This document shows, piece by piece, positions 34,946-44,037 of a DNA stretch of 64,000 bases (positions are counted from its first letter, which is position 1; every line of letters starts with the position of its first letter). The position numbers and the translations under genes are program-made. The notes under the pieces were generated by a model. That model was not told where the DNA came from. It worked only from the letters and a program-made list of their open reading frames with translations, and searched no databases. The DNA is from Pseudomonas sp. 7P_10.2_Bac1 (GTDB lineage Bacteria > Pseudomonadota > Gammaproteobacteria > Pseudomonadales > Pseudomonadaceae): the NCBI RefSeq assembly GCF_025465935.1, contig NZ_JANLNV010000051.1, forward strand, positions 1-64,000, given 5' to 3'.

Positions 34946-37900
34946 TTTTTCTCCCTGAAATAGTAATGATCTCTTGCTCCGTCGACCTTGCCATTTCTAG
35001 TATTTTCGATTGGTCTTAAATTGAGATGAGCTGGTTGATCACCTGCATTTCCCGGCGCAGAAAACCTATGACCGGCACTATGATCTTGAATAACGATTAT
35101 TGAACCATCGGCACGAGTGAATTGATACTCCCTAGTCAGAATAGGCTTACCTTCATTATTGAGAATACTTTCATTGTTTTTGCTAGTCATTCTCACGTAT
35201 TTATACTGGCCAGTCTCGGCTGTTAACGGATCGTATATAGAATCGGGTTGTTGTGTTCTAGGTATCCCCGCCTCCAATTTAGCCTGCTTAAAAGCACCGT
35301 TTCGAGAGACCTCGGGAGGAATTAGCTCATTTGGCCGCTCACACGCAGGAGTATTATCCCCTCCCGGACACGAACTCAACCCCAACGGATCCACCCACCC
35401 CGTCGGGTTGGGCACGTACTGGTAGCTGTTCAGCCCGCCTGCGAGTTTGATCGGGTCGGGAGTGAGGTAGCGGCCGGTGTTTGGATTGTAGTAGCGATGC
35501 CGGTTGTAGTGTAGTCCGCTTTCTTCGTCGTAATACTGGCCCTGGAAACGCAGCGGGTTGGTGATTTCGGACTTGTCGAATTTGAGGACGTTGCCGTAGG
35601 CGCGGTAGTGGGCCGACCAGACGATTTGGCCGCGGTGGTCGGTAAGTTCTTGTGGCGTGCCCAGGTGGTCGAGTTGGTAGTGGTAAACCTGTGCTGCGTC
35701 GCCTTCACCCTGGAGCAAGGCCAGCGGCTTGAAGGTGCCCGGTTCGTATAGATAGCTGCTGTAGTGGCTGATACCCCGCAAGCCTTTTTGTTGGGCGCTT
35801 TCGGCGATGAGACGTTCGCCTTGCCAGAGATATTGCGTGGTGATGCCGCCATAGTCTTTGGCGATGCGGCGACCGAAGGCGTCGTAGCGGTAGGTGACCC
35901 GGCTGCCGTCCGGTAGGGTGATGCCGGTCAGGCGCTGTTGGCTGTCGTAGCGGTACTCGCGGGTGATGCGCTGGCCGGCGCCGCGTCGTTCCTGGCTGAG
36001 GTTGCCGTAGGCGTCGTACGCAAAATGGCTGTCGCCTTGCATCAGCAGGCGGTTGCCTTTGATGTTGACGTAGCGAGCGTGTCTTGGGCCGTCGGTGCTT
36101 TGGTCGAGCAGGTTGCCCGCTGGGTCGTGGATGAAGTGTTCGGTGAGTGTGCCGCGCACGTCTGTCAGGCGGTCGAGCGGGTCGTAGGCGTAGCTTTTGT
36201 GCCCTTTTCGGCTGTCGCTGAGCAGGCTGAGGTTGCCGTTGGCGTCGTATCGGTAGTTGCGGCGGTACAGTGGCTGGCCGTCGATGTCGCCGTGGGCATT
36301 GAGTTGGCTGACGGCGTGGTCTTGCAGTCGGCCTTGTTCATCGTATTGGTAGTGACTGACCACGTAGCCTTGTTGGCGAACGGTTTCCAGGCCCGCTTCG
36401 TAACGGTGCCCGGTAAGCGGTTTGCCGTTGAGGTCGATGGCTTTGAGCGCGCCGCCTTTTTGATAGCGGTAGTGCAGGCGGTTGCCGTCGGGCAGGCGGT
36501 AGTCGCTGAGTTGGCCGAGGGTGTCGTACTGATAGCGCAGGGTGGCCCAGCCCTGGTGCTCGCTGATGAGGCGGTCTTGCAGGTCGTATTCGTAGGCCAG
36601 TGGCCAGGCGCCGTCGTCGACGGCAGTGAGTCGGCCCAAGGTGTCATAGGTGTAGGTAATTTCGCTGCCGTCGGGCAGGGTTTTGCTTATCAGGCGTCCG
36701 GCAGGGTCTCGCTGGTAAGCGGTTATCAGCGGTTCTTCATTGGGATATTCAGCGTCGGGGTATTCGGTCTTTTCCAGCAGTTGACCTTTGAGGTCGTAGG
36801 CATAGGCGGTTTTGCGACCGTCAAAGCCGATTTCTTGATGGATTAAACCGTTGGAGTAGTACTCAAGCTGGTAGTGTTCGTGACGCTCGTTTTCGATGCC
36901 GGTCAACAGCAAGCGAGCGTTGTCGTAGCGGTAGTTGAGCTGGCTACCGTCAGGGTTGATGCGCCGGCTGATCAGGTGCAGGTTGTCGGCGTATTCGTAG
37001 CGGGTGATGTGGCCGCGTTCGTCGCGCTCGGCGGTCACTTTGCCGTAGGCGTTGTAGCTCCAGGCGCGGGTTTTGCCGCCAGGCAAGGTGATTTGGGTCA
37101 GGCGGTTGGCAGCGTCCCACTGGTACTGGGTGATGGCGCCCCGCTCGTCCTGCTGGGTGATTTTGCGACCCTGTGCATCGTAGCGATAACGCCGTTGCGT
37201 GCCGTCTGGCAGGGTTTCGTCGAGCAGTTGCCCCAATGGGTTCCAGGTCAGGGTGTGCTGGCTGCCGTCCGGGTAATACAGGCCACTCAGTTGGCCTTTG
37301 GCGGTGTATTTGTAGTGGGTGACGTTGCCGTCCGGGTCGGTCTGACAGGTGATGTCGCCCTGGGCGTTGCGCTCATATTTCCAACTGGCGAGCCCGCGCT
37401 CCACCTTGCGCACGTGGCCGTTGAAGTAGCTGTAGAACGTTGGTTCGTCAGTCGGCGGGATCAGCGCCGTCAGTTGCCCGGCTTCGTTGTACTGGTATTC
37501 GGTGACAGCACCGAGCGGGTCTTTTTCGGCGATCAGACGGCCTTTGTCGTCGTAGGCTTTGTGATGCTCGGCACCGTCCGGATCGATCTGGCTGACAAGC
37601 CGTGCGTTGTCGTCATGCACATACACTTGCTGGCTGCCGTCACGGTTTTTGACGGTGACCGAGCCTTGGTCGTCCCATTCGTATGTGGCGTCCATCTGCC
37701 CGAAATTGGCCCAGTGACGAATGCAGCGCGCCTGTTTTCCCGCATGTTGCCACTGCCAGTAGAACGTTGCGCCCCCGGCCAATTGGCGCTCCTGGATGAC
37801 ATGCTGGGCGTCGTAACGGTAGTGCTCGGTTTCTTGCAACGCATTGCTGGCACTGATCAATTGGCCCGCAGCGTTGTACTGATAGGTGACCTGCGTATGC

Positions 37901-39777
37901 AGGGTGGTCCAGCGTTCAAGGTGAATGCCGCGTTTCGCGTAGTGCTGATTCGAACGCTCGGCAAACTCTCGACTGTCATCGTATTGCTGGTAGTCAACGG
38001 CGCAGAGACGGCCATCGGCGTAGCGCAGCAACAAGGCCCGCCCGGCACCGTTGTCGATACGGTGCAGGCGCCCTGCTTGGTAGGTGATTTTCAGCCGGTT
38101 GCCGTAGGCGTCGCTGATGGCTGACAGTTGCAGGTCGTTAAAGTGATAGAAGCGGCTGTTTTTACCCGCCTGCGCAAGAATAAGCTCATCGTTATGCTCG
38201 CCCAGATAGATCGCGGCTTTGGCCAGGCTATTAGTGATCGCTGGACGTTGTCGGCTAGGCAGAGGAAAGCGGGTTTGACGGTTCTCATGATCGGTCCACA
38301 GCAGTTCCTCACCGTCGCGTTGCAGGCGATGGGACAGTGTATGGCTCCAGCCAAACCCCAGATCGCCGTTTATTTCGACCGCACTGGTGCGATACAGGCG
38401 CGTCCATTCAAGCGCCAGAGCGCCGTCGAGTACGCCATCGGTCAAGGTCAGGAGTTCTTCGCCGGTGACCATTGAGACCGGGCAGCCATTGGTCTGGGTG
38501 TCTTTGGCGGGTTCGGCAGGTTTGTCGTTGGGGGTTTTCGATTGTGACGGGGCGTCGTCAACGTGCTGGGCAACTTCCAGCGTGGTTTTCGACTGGGGTT
38601 TACCACGGGCCAGGACAGTGGCATCAGGAATAACTTGAGCTGCGCCCTCACCGTTTTGAGGCTTTATCTCGACATCAGCCTTTAGCCCTGAATCAAGACG
38701 GCCTTCGCCCTGCAAGTAAAACGGTTTACCTACCGTGGCATGGTGTGGGGATCGCGCCTTGCTGGTGCGCATCAACAGGTCGACAAAATCCTGCAAAAAT
38801 TGAGTCGCTTTGCCTGCACTGCCAACGCCCTTGATGGTCAGGCGCGTAGCCAGCCCAATGCCGCCACTCAGCACAACGCCAAGCAGGATATTGATCAGTA
38901 ATTCGGTCGTGATGCGAGCCAGTATCTCGCTACGAATTTGTGGCGGTAATATCTTGATCCAGGCAGTAAGAGCTGAGAGATAAGCCCACATCAGGGGTTC
39001 ATCGCTAGCAATCAGCAAGGCTGTTTGCAACGCCTCTGTGGAAGCGCTCAACAGCAACTTGTACTGTTCTTCAGTAAAGAATTTTTTGAGTTTTTCGTAA
39101 TTTTTTTTGGGATCACTTATTAGCGAGAAAATCCCTTTAATGTCATCCCATAAGCCGATCAGCGTCTTGATCAGACCATTCCACTGGCTCTGGATATCAA
39201 TCCAGACACGACCCAGTTCGCCAGCCTCTTGATGGGTTTGCCACAAAGGGAAATATTCGGTGTCCCACTGGGTACGTAGCCACTGGCTCAGGTCATTGAG
39301 CAAGTCCTGATAAGAAGCAAAAAACGTATCGAGCTGCTCAGTCGTGATCTGCGGGTAAAAGGTGATTTGGTAGTTTCGATCGGGTAGACAGTTTTCAATC
39401 CGCTGGACACCAGAGGCATCAATGACCGTGTCAATTTCAGGACCGCCGCCCATCGGGACCATGCGTACCCGGGTATTGCCGATGGGTATGAAGCGCGCAG
39501 CTTCGAAGGCGTGAATCAATGTCAATGTCGAGTTGCGCTGGCATTGGGCAAACAACTTGACCGGCGCCTGGTTGTCCTTGTCTTGGGTGTGTACTTCATC
39601 ACCGACACGGAACGACTGTTCTGCATCAAGCATGCCGCCGTACCAGGCGTCAGCGTGATCGCGATAGCCTTTTTTGGCTTCGCTCCCCTCAATACAGTGC
39701 TTGAGCTCTTCCAGGACCTTATTTATGTCTGGCTGGGAGGCATCCATAGACATAAACATGCTGCCAATCGAAATCAT
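34942..39777 (-). CDS. rhs: Rhs-family T6SS effector with HNH/EndoVII-type toxin tip
   Basis: 1611 residues. Residues 1 to about 430 form an N-terminal region with no PAAR motif seen; it has one hydrophobic helix at about 289-313 (TELLINILLGVVLSGGIGLA). The DUF6531-type start of the shell follows (NGCPVSMVTGEELLTLTDGV), then dozens of YD repeats (for example GRLIAEKDPLGAVTEYQYNE) up to the conserved cleavage-site region DPIKLAGGLNSYQYVPNPTG and DPLGL at about residue 1467. The last 144 residues are the toxin: GAFKQAKLEAGIPRTQQPDS, TREYQFTRADGSIIVIQDHS, AGHRFSAPGNAGDQPAHLNL and RDHYYF. The DHSAGH and HLNLRP pattern suggests an HNH/EndoVII nuclease of the Tox-SHH kind. It overlaps the DUF4123 gene by 4 bp and is co-encoded with VgrG. 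The tip gene DNA is AT-rich relative to the core. Confidence 0.9.
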   Translation of the reverse strand: MISIGSMFMSMDASQPDINKVLEELKHCIEGSEAKKGYRDHADAWYGGMLDAEQSFRVGDEVHTQDKDNQAPVKLFAQCQRNSTLTLIHAFEAARFIPIGNTRVRMVPMGGGPEIDTVIDASGVQRIENCLPDRNYQITFYPQITTEQLDTFFASYQDLLNDLSQWLRTQWDTEYFPLWQTHQEAGELGRVWIDIQSQWNGLIKTLIGLWDDIKGIFSLISDPKKNYEKLKKFFTEEQYKLLLSASTEALQTALLIASDEPLMWAYLSALTAWIKILPPQIRSEILARITTELLINILLGVVLSGGIGLATRLTIKGVGSAGKATQFLQDFVDLLMRTSKARSPHHATVGKPFYLQGEGRLDSGLKADVEIKPQNGEGAAQVIPDATVLARGKPQSKTTLEVAQHVDDAPSQSKTPNDKPAEPAKDTQTNGCPVSMVTGEELLTLTDGVLDGALALEWTRLYRTSAVEINGDLGFGWSHTLSHRLQRDGEELLWTDHENRQTRFPLPSRQRPAITNSLAKAAIYLGEHNDELILAQAGKNSRFYHFNDLQLSAISDAYGNRLKITYQAGRLHRIDNGAGRALLLRYADGRLCAVDYQQYDDSREFAERSNQHYAKRGIHLERWTTLHTQVTYQYNAAGQLISASNALQETEHYRYDAQHVIQERQLAGGATFYWQWQHAGKQARCIRHWANFGQMDATYEWDDQGSVTVKNRDGSQQVYVHDDNARLVSQIDPDGAEHHKAYDDKGRLIAEKDPLGAVTEYQYNEAGQLTALIPPTDEPTFYSYFNGHVRKVERGLASWKYERNAQGDITCQTDPDGNVTHYKYTAKGQLSGLYYPDGSQHTLTWNPLGQLLDETLPDGTQRRYRYDAQGRKITQQDERGAITQYQWDAANRLTQITLPGGKTRAWSYNAYGKVTAERDERGHITRYEYADNLHLISRRINPDGSQLNYRYDNARLLLTGIENERHEHYQLEYYSNGLIHQEIGFDGRKTAYAYDLKGQLLEKTEYPDAEYPNEEPLITAYQRDPAGRLISKTLPDGSEITYTYDTLGRLTAVDDGAWPLAYEYDLQDRLISEHQGWATLRYQYDTLGQLSDYRLPDGNRLHYRYQKGGALKAIDLNGKPLTGHRYEAGLETVRQQGYVVSHYQYDEQGRLQDHAVSQLNAHGDIDGQPLYRRNYRYDANGNLSLLSDSRKGHKSYAYDPLDRLTDVRGTLTEHFIHDPAGNLLDQSTDGPRHARYVNIKGNRLLMQGDSHFAYDAYGNLSQERRGAGQRITREYRYDSQQRLTGITLPDGSRVTYRYDAFGRRIAKDYGGITTQYLWQGERLIAESAQQKGLRGISHYSSYLYEPGTFKPLALLQGEGDAAQVYHYQLDHLGTPQELTDHRGQIVWSAHYRAYGNVLKFDKSEITNPLRFQGQYYDEESGLHYNRHRYYNPNTGRYLTPDPIKLAGGLNSYQYVPNPTGWVDPLGLSSCPGGDNTPACERPNELIPPEVSRNGAFKQAKLEAGIPRTQQPDSIYDPLTAETGQYKYVRMTSKNNESILNNEGKPILTREYQFTRADGSIIVIQDHSAGHRFSAPGNAGDQPAHLNLRPIENTRNGKVDGARDHYYFREKK
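35281..35646. repeat. Direct repeat copy 2 (inside rhs)
   Basis: Partner of 34147-34512, covering the 3' end of the Rhs core and the conserved beginning of the tip. See copy 1. Confidence 0.85.
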
Positions 39778-40517
39778 GAAAAAACCTCTTGCTGCACATG
39801 AGCCAACAAGAGGCCGCTGTCTTTAAGTTGTGAGGGAGATGAACGCTGTACGAAATGCTCAACCTTTAGCCGCAGGTGGGGCTCGCCAATCGATGCATAG
39901 AGCTCAGCCTGGGTGTCTTTGAGCCACTGCATCAGGTTGTCGATCACGGTGTTGAGGTCGCTCTCAGCGAGCGTGTCCAGCAGCTCACCGGGGATTTGCC
40001 ACCAGGGAAATGCCTGAGCTGCAAGCACCGCCCCCTGCCCCACTGCCACTGGCTGGCTGTTGATCCAATAGCGGTCGAACACCGGTAAAACATCACGGGT
40101 CGCGTCACCCAGGTGCTGAAGGATGGGCAGCCAGTGGCGCCCGTCCCAAAAACGAAAAAATACAGCCTCACCTGCGGGCATGAAGACTTGGGTCAGCCCC
40201 CGTAAATGCTCGACGATCGTCTCAGGCGTGGCCGTGGACACGGCCAACCATCCCCAGTCATTGGCAGCGGTTTCTGTGGCCCATTGAAGAAACTCGCTGT
40301 CTGGCGTCAGGCTTAATAAATAAGGCATGACGGACAACCAGTCGGCAAAGGGCGTTCCAGCCCACACCCTGGCGGCCGGCTCGACGCCTCCTCGTTGGCG
40401 GTAGACGGCGAGCGGGTCGGCATCGCTGGTTGAGGTGATCACTGCGTACAGGTTTTCGCCGTGACGCAGCGGGGTATCTACCAGCCACTGCTTCGGGCTT
40501 AGAGGTTTAGATGTCAC
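39774..40517 (-). CDS. DUF4123 T6SS effector adaptor/chaperone
   Basis: 247 residues from a GTG start at 40517, chosen because GGGAGG lies five bases upstream and the DUF4123 fold begins here (PKQWLVDTPLRHGENLYAVI). An ATG 45 bp further up lies deep in vgrG and is not needed. Typical segments are ARVWAGTPFADWLSVMPYLL, ANDWGWLAVSTATPETIVEH and LRGLTQVFMPAGEAVFFRFW, DGRHWLPIL. DUF4123 proteins load Rhs-type effectors on a cognate VgrG spike. The gene overlaps vgrG by 11 bp and rhs by 4 bp, so the three are translationally coupled. Confidence 0.9.
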   Translation of the reverse strand: MTSKPLSPKQWLVDTPLRHGENLYAVITSTSDADPLAVYRQRGGVEPAARVWAGTPFADWLSVMPYLLSLTPDSEFLQWATETAANDWGWLAVSTATPETIVEHLRGLTQVFMPAGEAVFFRFWDGRHWLPILQHLGDATRDVLPVFDRYWINSQPVAVGQGAVLAAQAFPWWQIPGELLDTLAESDLNTVIDNLMQWLKDTQAELYASIGEPHLRLKVEHFVQRSSPSQLKDSGLLLAHVQQEVFS

Positions 40518-42540
40518 ACACGCCTCCCTTGCATTTTTCGCACTCTTCGCAGAAAGGTGCATTGCGCTTGAGGCTGTTGATTTGGTTGGGGGTCAGTACG
40601 GCGGCGGTCAATTGCGCAACGCCCGAGGTGACGGCAGGCAACGCCGGCATTCCCGGCACCGGCACGCCCCCCGGCAGTACCGGCGAACTGACGTAAATGC
40701 CGGCAGCACTGACGATCAGGTGCTGGCCGCCTGCAGTCAGCGAGATGCAGGCGCCAGCCGATAACACGACGTGGGCGCCGGCCTTGATCGTGACCTCCAT
40801 GCCCGCTTCGACGGCCAGCGCTCCCCCTACGATGGAGTGGCTGCTGGCGGCGACCTGGCGAAAGTCGTTGGCATTGATCTGAACTTTACGATCGCTGCTG
40901 ACGGTACGTTGATCTTCACCCTTGAGCACCGAGACGCTGTTGCCGGTAATGGTTTCTTCGCGCTGACCGTCGATTTGCAGAAGGCTGTCGTTTTTGATGT
41001 GTTGCTCAAGATCACGCTGGGCATGCAGATAGATCAGTTCCTGGCCCAGCCGATCTTCGATGTGCAGTTCGTTGTAACCGGTGCCGCTCGGGGTGCTGCG
41101 ACTGCGCAAGACGCTGCGGGTTTTATGTGCGGGCAATGGATACGCAGGCGGGTTGAGGCTGTTGATCAGGCACCCTGAAATAATCGGCTGGTCCGGATCA
41201 CCCTCAAGAAACGTCACCAGTACCTCCATGCCGACCCGAGGTACGGTGACTGCACCATGACTGTCACCGGCCCATGTGGAGGCCACGCGCAGCCAGCAAC
41301 TGCTGGCATCGTCATTTCGCCCTTCGCGATCCCAATGGAACTGCACCTTGACCCGACCATACGGGTCGCAGTGCACCTCTTCGTTCGCCGGGCCAGTGAC
41401 GCGGGCAGTCTGCAGACCTACCGCCTGTGGCTTGAGGTGTTTGAGCTGCGGACGGTAGAGAACGTCCCAAGGAGTGGCGAGGAAGTCGTTGCGATAACCC
41501 TGGATAAAGCCGTCAGTCACCAACTCGTGGCTGCTCGCCCCGCGCTCCTCGAGCACTTGCGGTTGACGGCCCTGGTGATGAATTGCAGTCAGCAGCCACA
41601 ACGCGTTCCAGGTGTCATGCGGGTGCTTGTACAGGGTCATGAAGTGGCCGCTGCTGAATCTGGGCTCGTCACTGACACCGTGGGCCTGGCAGCGGTCGGC
41701 ACGCTGGCGCTGCAGTGCTCGCTGGCTCAACAACTGGCCGCGTTGTTCCAGCTTGAAGTAGCCAGGGTAGCGATAGTCCTCCAGGTCTTGCTCGACAAGC
41801 TGGCGGTCTGGACCGGAGTGGGCCTCGCTCTCACGGCTGGCGGTTTCGAAGTTGTAATCGCGCAAGGTGCTGCGGGTGGAACAGGTGTTGATCCCCACTT
41901 CAATGTCACTGACCACGGGCTCATCGGCAACGAGGCCGCTGTGGCTGTGAAAGGGCACGGGATGCTCGAGTTTGGCGAAGGCGCCCTGGCCATCACCGAA
42001 CACCAGTTGATGCCCTTGGGCTGAGTGACGGAAGTGGTAGTGAATGCCTTCTTCTTCGCACAGGCGCTGGATAAAGTGCAGGTCCGTCTCGTGGTACTGC
42101 ACGCAGTAGTCGCGCACCGGGTAGGTCGCATCCAGCTTGAAGGTGCAGGCATTACCGTAAATGCCATGTTCTTCAAGAAGCTTGCCAATGATCTGTTCGA
42201 CCGTCAGTTGCTGGAACATCCGCTGGTTGGTGCGGTGCTCCAGGTAGGCAAGCTGCGGTACGAGCGTGAGGGTGTAAAACGTCAGGCGTTCAAGGGTCTG
42301 ACCTTGGGCAATGGAGTAGATGTGCCCGTGAACCCCACTTCCATCGGCGGCCAGGAGTAGAAATGCGGGCTTGTGCAGCAGCGCTACCAGGTCAAGATCG
42401 GCACGCTGGCTGACCAGGACCAGATCGAAGGCATAGGGTGTGCTGATGCCTTCATCGCCCTTGAATGACAAGACCTGAAGGTCATCAGTGAAGCCGTCAA
42501 TGGTCAGGCTGAAACGAAACTGAGGCTGCGAGCGTGACAT
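40507..42540 (-). CDS. vgrG: VgrG/TssI spike protein
   Basis: 677 residues. The gp27-like part begins FRFSLTIDGFTDDLQVLSFK and has MFQQLTVEQIIGKLLEEHGI and CVQYHETDLHFIQRLCEEEG. The gp5-like OB region has VHCDPYGRVKVQFHWDREG and WLRVASTWAGDSHGAVTVPR. The beta-helix needle reads ITGNSVSVLKGEDQRTVSSD and onward. A Pro-rich linker (PVLPGGVPVPGMPALPAV) leads to a short tail with four cysteines, CEECEKCKGGVCDI. AAGGAG precedes the start. No hcp or structural T6SS genes are nearby, so this is an orphan vgrG-effector island served by a T6SS encoded elsewhere. Confidence 0.94.
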   Translation of the reverse strand: MSRSQPQFRFSLTIDGFTDDLQVLSFKGDEGISTPYAFDLVLVSQRADLDLVALLHKPAFLLLAADGSGVHGHIYSIAQGQTLERLTFYTLTLVPQLAYLEHRTNQRMFQQLTVEQIIGKLLEEHGIYGNACTFKLDATYPVRDYCVQYHETDLHFIQRLCEEEGIHYHFRHSAQGHQLVFGDGQGAFAKLEHPVPFHSHSGLVADEPVVSDIEVGINTCSTRSTLRDYNFETASRESEAHSGPDRQLVEQDLEDYRYPGYFKLEQRGQLLSQRALQRQRADRCQAHGVSDEPRFSSGHFMTLYKHPHDTWNALWLLTAIHHQGRQPQVLEERGASSHELVTDGFIQGYRNDFLATPWDVLYRPQLKHLKPQAVGLQTARVTGPANEEVHCDPYGRVKVQFHWDREGRNDDASSCWLRVASTWAGDSHGAVTVPRVGMEVLVTFLEGDPDQPIISGCLINSLNPPAYPLPAHKTRSVLRSRSTPSGTGYNELHIEDRLGQELIYLHAQRDLEQHIKNDSLLQIDGQREETITGNSVSVLKGEDQRTVSSDRKVQINANDFRQVAASSHSIVGGALAVEAGMEVTIKAGAHVVLSAGACISLTAGGQHLIVSAAGIYVSSPVLPGGVPVPGMPALPAVTSGVAQLTAAVLTPNQINSLKRNAPFCEECEKCKGGVCDI

Positions 42541-42778
42541 CCGCGACTCCTTGCGCTGCGGTCGCCCGGATGTAACAAAACGTCAGGGCTTATCGGTGCG
42601 CAAGTGTGCGATTACGGGGCTGGAACTGGATGTAGGGCGCGTCTATGCCGGAAGTAGCATTAGGCGAAAATCGAGTAGGAATTATGGGGAATTACATGTA
42701 GCCGCCGCTAAAACACGACGCTGCGGCGCGCAATAACGACCTTGAATGGCCGCCCTGCGGGCCGCATTGCAGCCTCGT

Positions 42779-42797
42779 GCCTCATCAGCGACTACAG
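42779..42797. repeat. Second repeat family, single unit
   Basis: GCCTCATCAGCGACTACAG, preceded by GGCCGCCCTGCGGGCCGC. The same unit occurs as an inverted pair at 62289-62340, also preceded by GGCCGC. It lies 9 bp after the end of the flavoprotein gene at 42806 (read from its 3' side) and upstream of vgrG, at the right-hand edge of the Rhs island. Confidence 0.7.
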
Positions 42798-42805
42798 ACG
42801 GGAGG

Positions 42806-44014
42806 TTAGAACAATCCGGAGGTCGGTGGCGGCGTCCCTTTGAGTTGCCAGGAGCCGACCGCGGAGGCTTTCCAGTGCCGTGGGTTGTGGTTGGCCACGG
42901 TGCGCGCATTGCGCCAGTGACGGTCCAGGTTGTGCCCGCGACCTGTGGTCGAAGCACCGCCCACGTCGAACACCAGCTCAGCGGCCTTGAGCGCTGACTC
43001 GGCAGCGATGTATTGCGCTTGCGCCACATCAACTGCCGCCTGGTCGACCAGTTGCGGGTCCAGATCAGCAGCCCATGCCCGGTCGATGGCATCTGCGGCA
43101 TGCAACACCACCGCTTCGGCGGTAAAGGCGCGTGCCGAGATGTCACCGACACTCAGCTCAACGTAAGGGTCGTCCACCGAGCGGCTGGCGCTGCTGTGTT
43201 TGATCGGACGGGCATGCTCGTTGGCAAACGCAACAGCGTCATTCAAGGCGTTGCGCGCTATACCCGCCTGGACTGCAGCAAGAAACAATTGCAAGAACGG
43301 GGTAACAATTGTGCGCTTGCCCTCTTCCACAGTCCGCGTACGGATTTCTTCAGCCAGTACCTGCACATTGTTCAGCCGCGTGGTGCCACTGGCCGTCAGG
43401 CGTTGACCCATCGCGTCGAAATCGTCAAGCAGTTCCAGACCTTTGCGATTGCGCGGCAGGATGAACGACACCGGCTGGTCCTCTTCATCCAATGCCACCG
43501 CGCTGACCCAGTCAGCGTATAGCGACCCGGTGCTGTAGTACTTGCTGCCGGTGGCCCGGTAATGTTCGCCATCGCGCACAATCCGCGCGCTGATCGAGCC
43601 GTTGGCGCCGCCCACTTCCCAACCGGCATTGCCGACCACGGTGCCGTCCAGATAGCGCGCAAACCAGCGCTCACGCTCCACTTCGGCCTGTTCGCTGGAA
43701 GATGCCAGCAGCCCCTCGACAAAACCGAAGCCCGGGCGCAAGGCCTGCGCAACGTTGGAATCGGCAGCGGCGATACGGATCAATAAACGGATCACGTCCT
43801 TGACCGAGCCGCCGCTGCCGCCGTATCGCACCGGGATACGGGTGGTAAAAAAGCCGGCCTTGGCAATTTGCGCTACCGCGTCAAACGGCAGCAACCGATC
43901 ACGCTCGCGCTGGGCAGCCCCCAGAGCAATGCTCGGCAACAACTGGTCGGCACGGGCATTCAGCTCTTCGATTGACGCAACACTATGTTCAGTTACAAGA
44001 GACAGCGTAGTCAT
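42806..44014 (-). CDS. SfnB/DszC-like flavin-dependent oxidoreductase
   Basis: 402 residues, acyl-CoA-dehydrogenase fold, DszC-like branch. Visible features are ARADQLLPSIALGAAQRERD, KAGFFTTRIPVRYGGSGGSV, SKYYSTGSLYADWVSAVALD, MGQRLTASGTTRLNNVQVLA and the terminal LDRHWRNARTVANHNPRHWK. These enzymes use reduced flavin from a partner reductase, or act as dehydrogenases, on organosulfur substrates. It is the last gene of a five-gene operon behind an ABC importer (23 bp gap), so the imported compound is its probable substrate. It is one of three paralogues in the window. Confidence 0.87.
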   Translation of the reverse strand: MTTLSLVTEHSVASIEELNARADQLLPSIALGAAQRERDRLLPFDAVAQIAKAGFFTTRIPVRYGGSGGSVKDVIRLLIRIAAADSNVAQALRPGFGFVEGLLASSSEQAEVERERWFARYLDGTVVGNAGWEVGGANGSISARIVRDGEHYRATGSKYYSTGSLYADWVSAVALDEEDQPVSFILPRNRKGLELLDDFDAMGQRLTASGTTRLNNVQVLAEEIRTRTVEEGKRTIVTPFLQLFLAAVQAGIARNALNDAVAFANEHARPIKHSSASRSVDDPYVELSVGDISARAFTAEAVVLHAADAIDRAWAADLDPQLVDQAAVDVAQAQYIAAESALKAAELVFDVGGASTTGRGHNLDRHWRNARTVANHNPRHWKASAVGSWQLKGTPPPTSGLF

Positions 44015-44037
44015 GACAATTCCTTAAGTGTTCAAGC

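Noticed and set aside
35938..38124. Long plus-strand frames across the rhs core
   Set aside because: They are antisense to the YD-repeat region; their regularity reflects the repeats of the real gene.
40518..40562. ATG start for the DUF4123 gene 45 bp upstream
   Set aside because: It lies within the vgrG tail and has no Shine-Dalgarno; the GTG at 40517 has GGGAGG and starts the domain.
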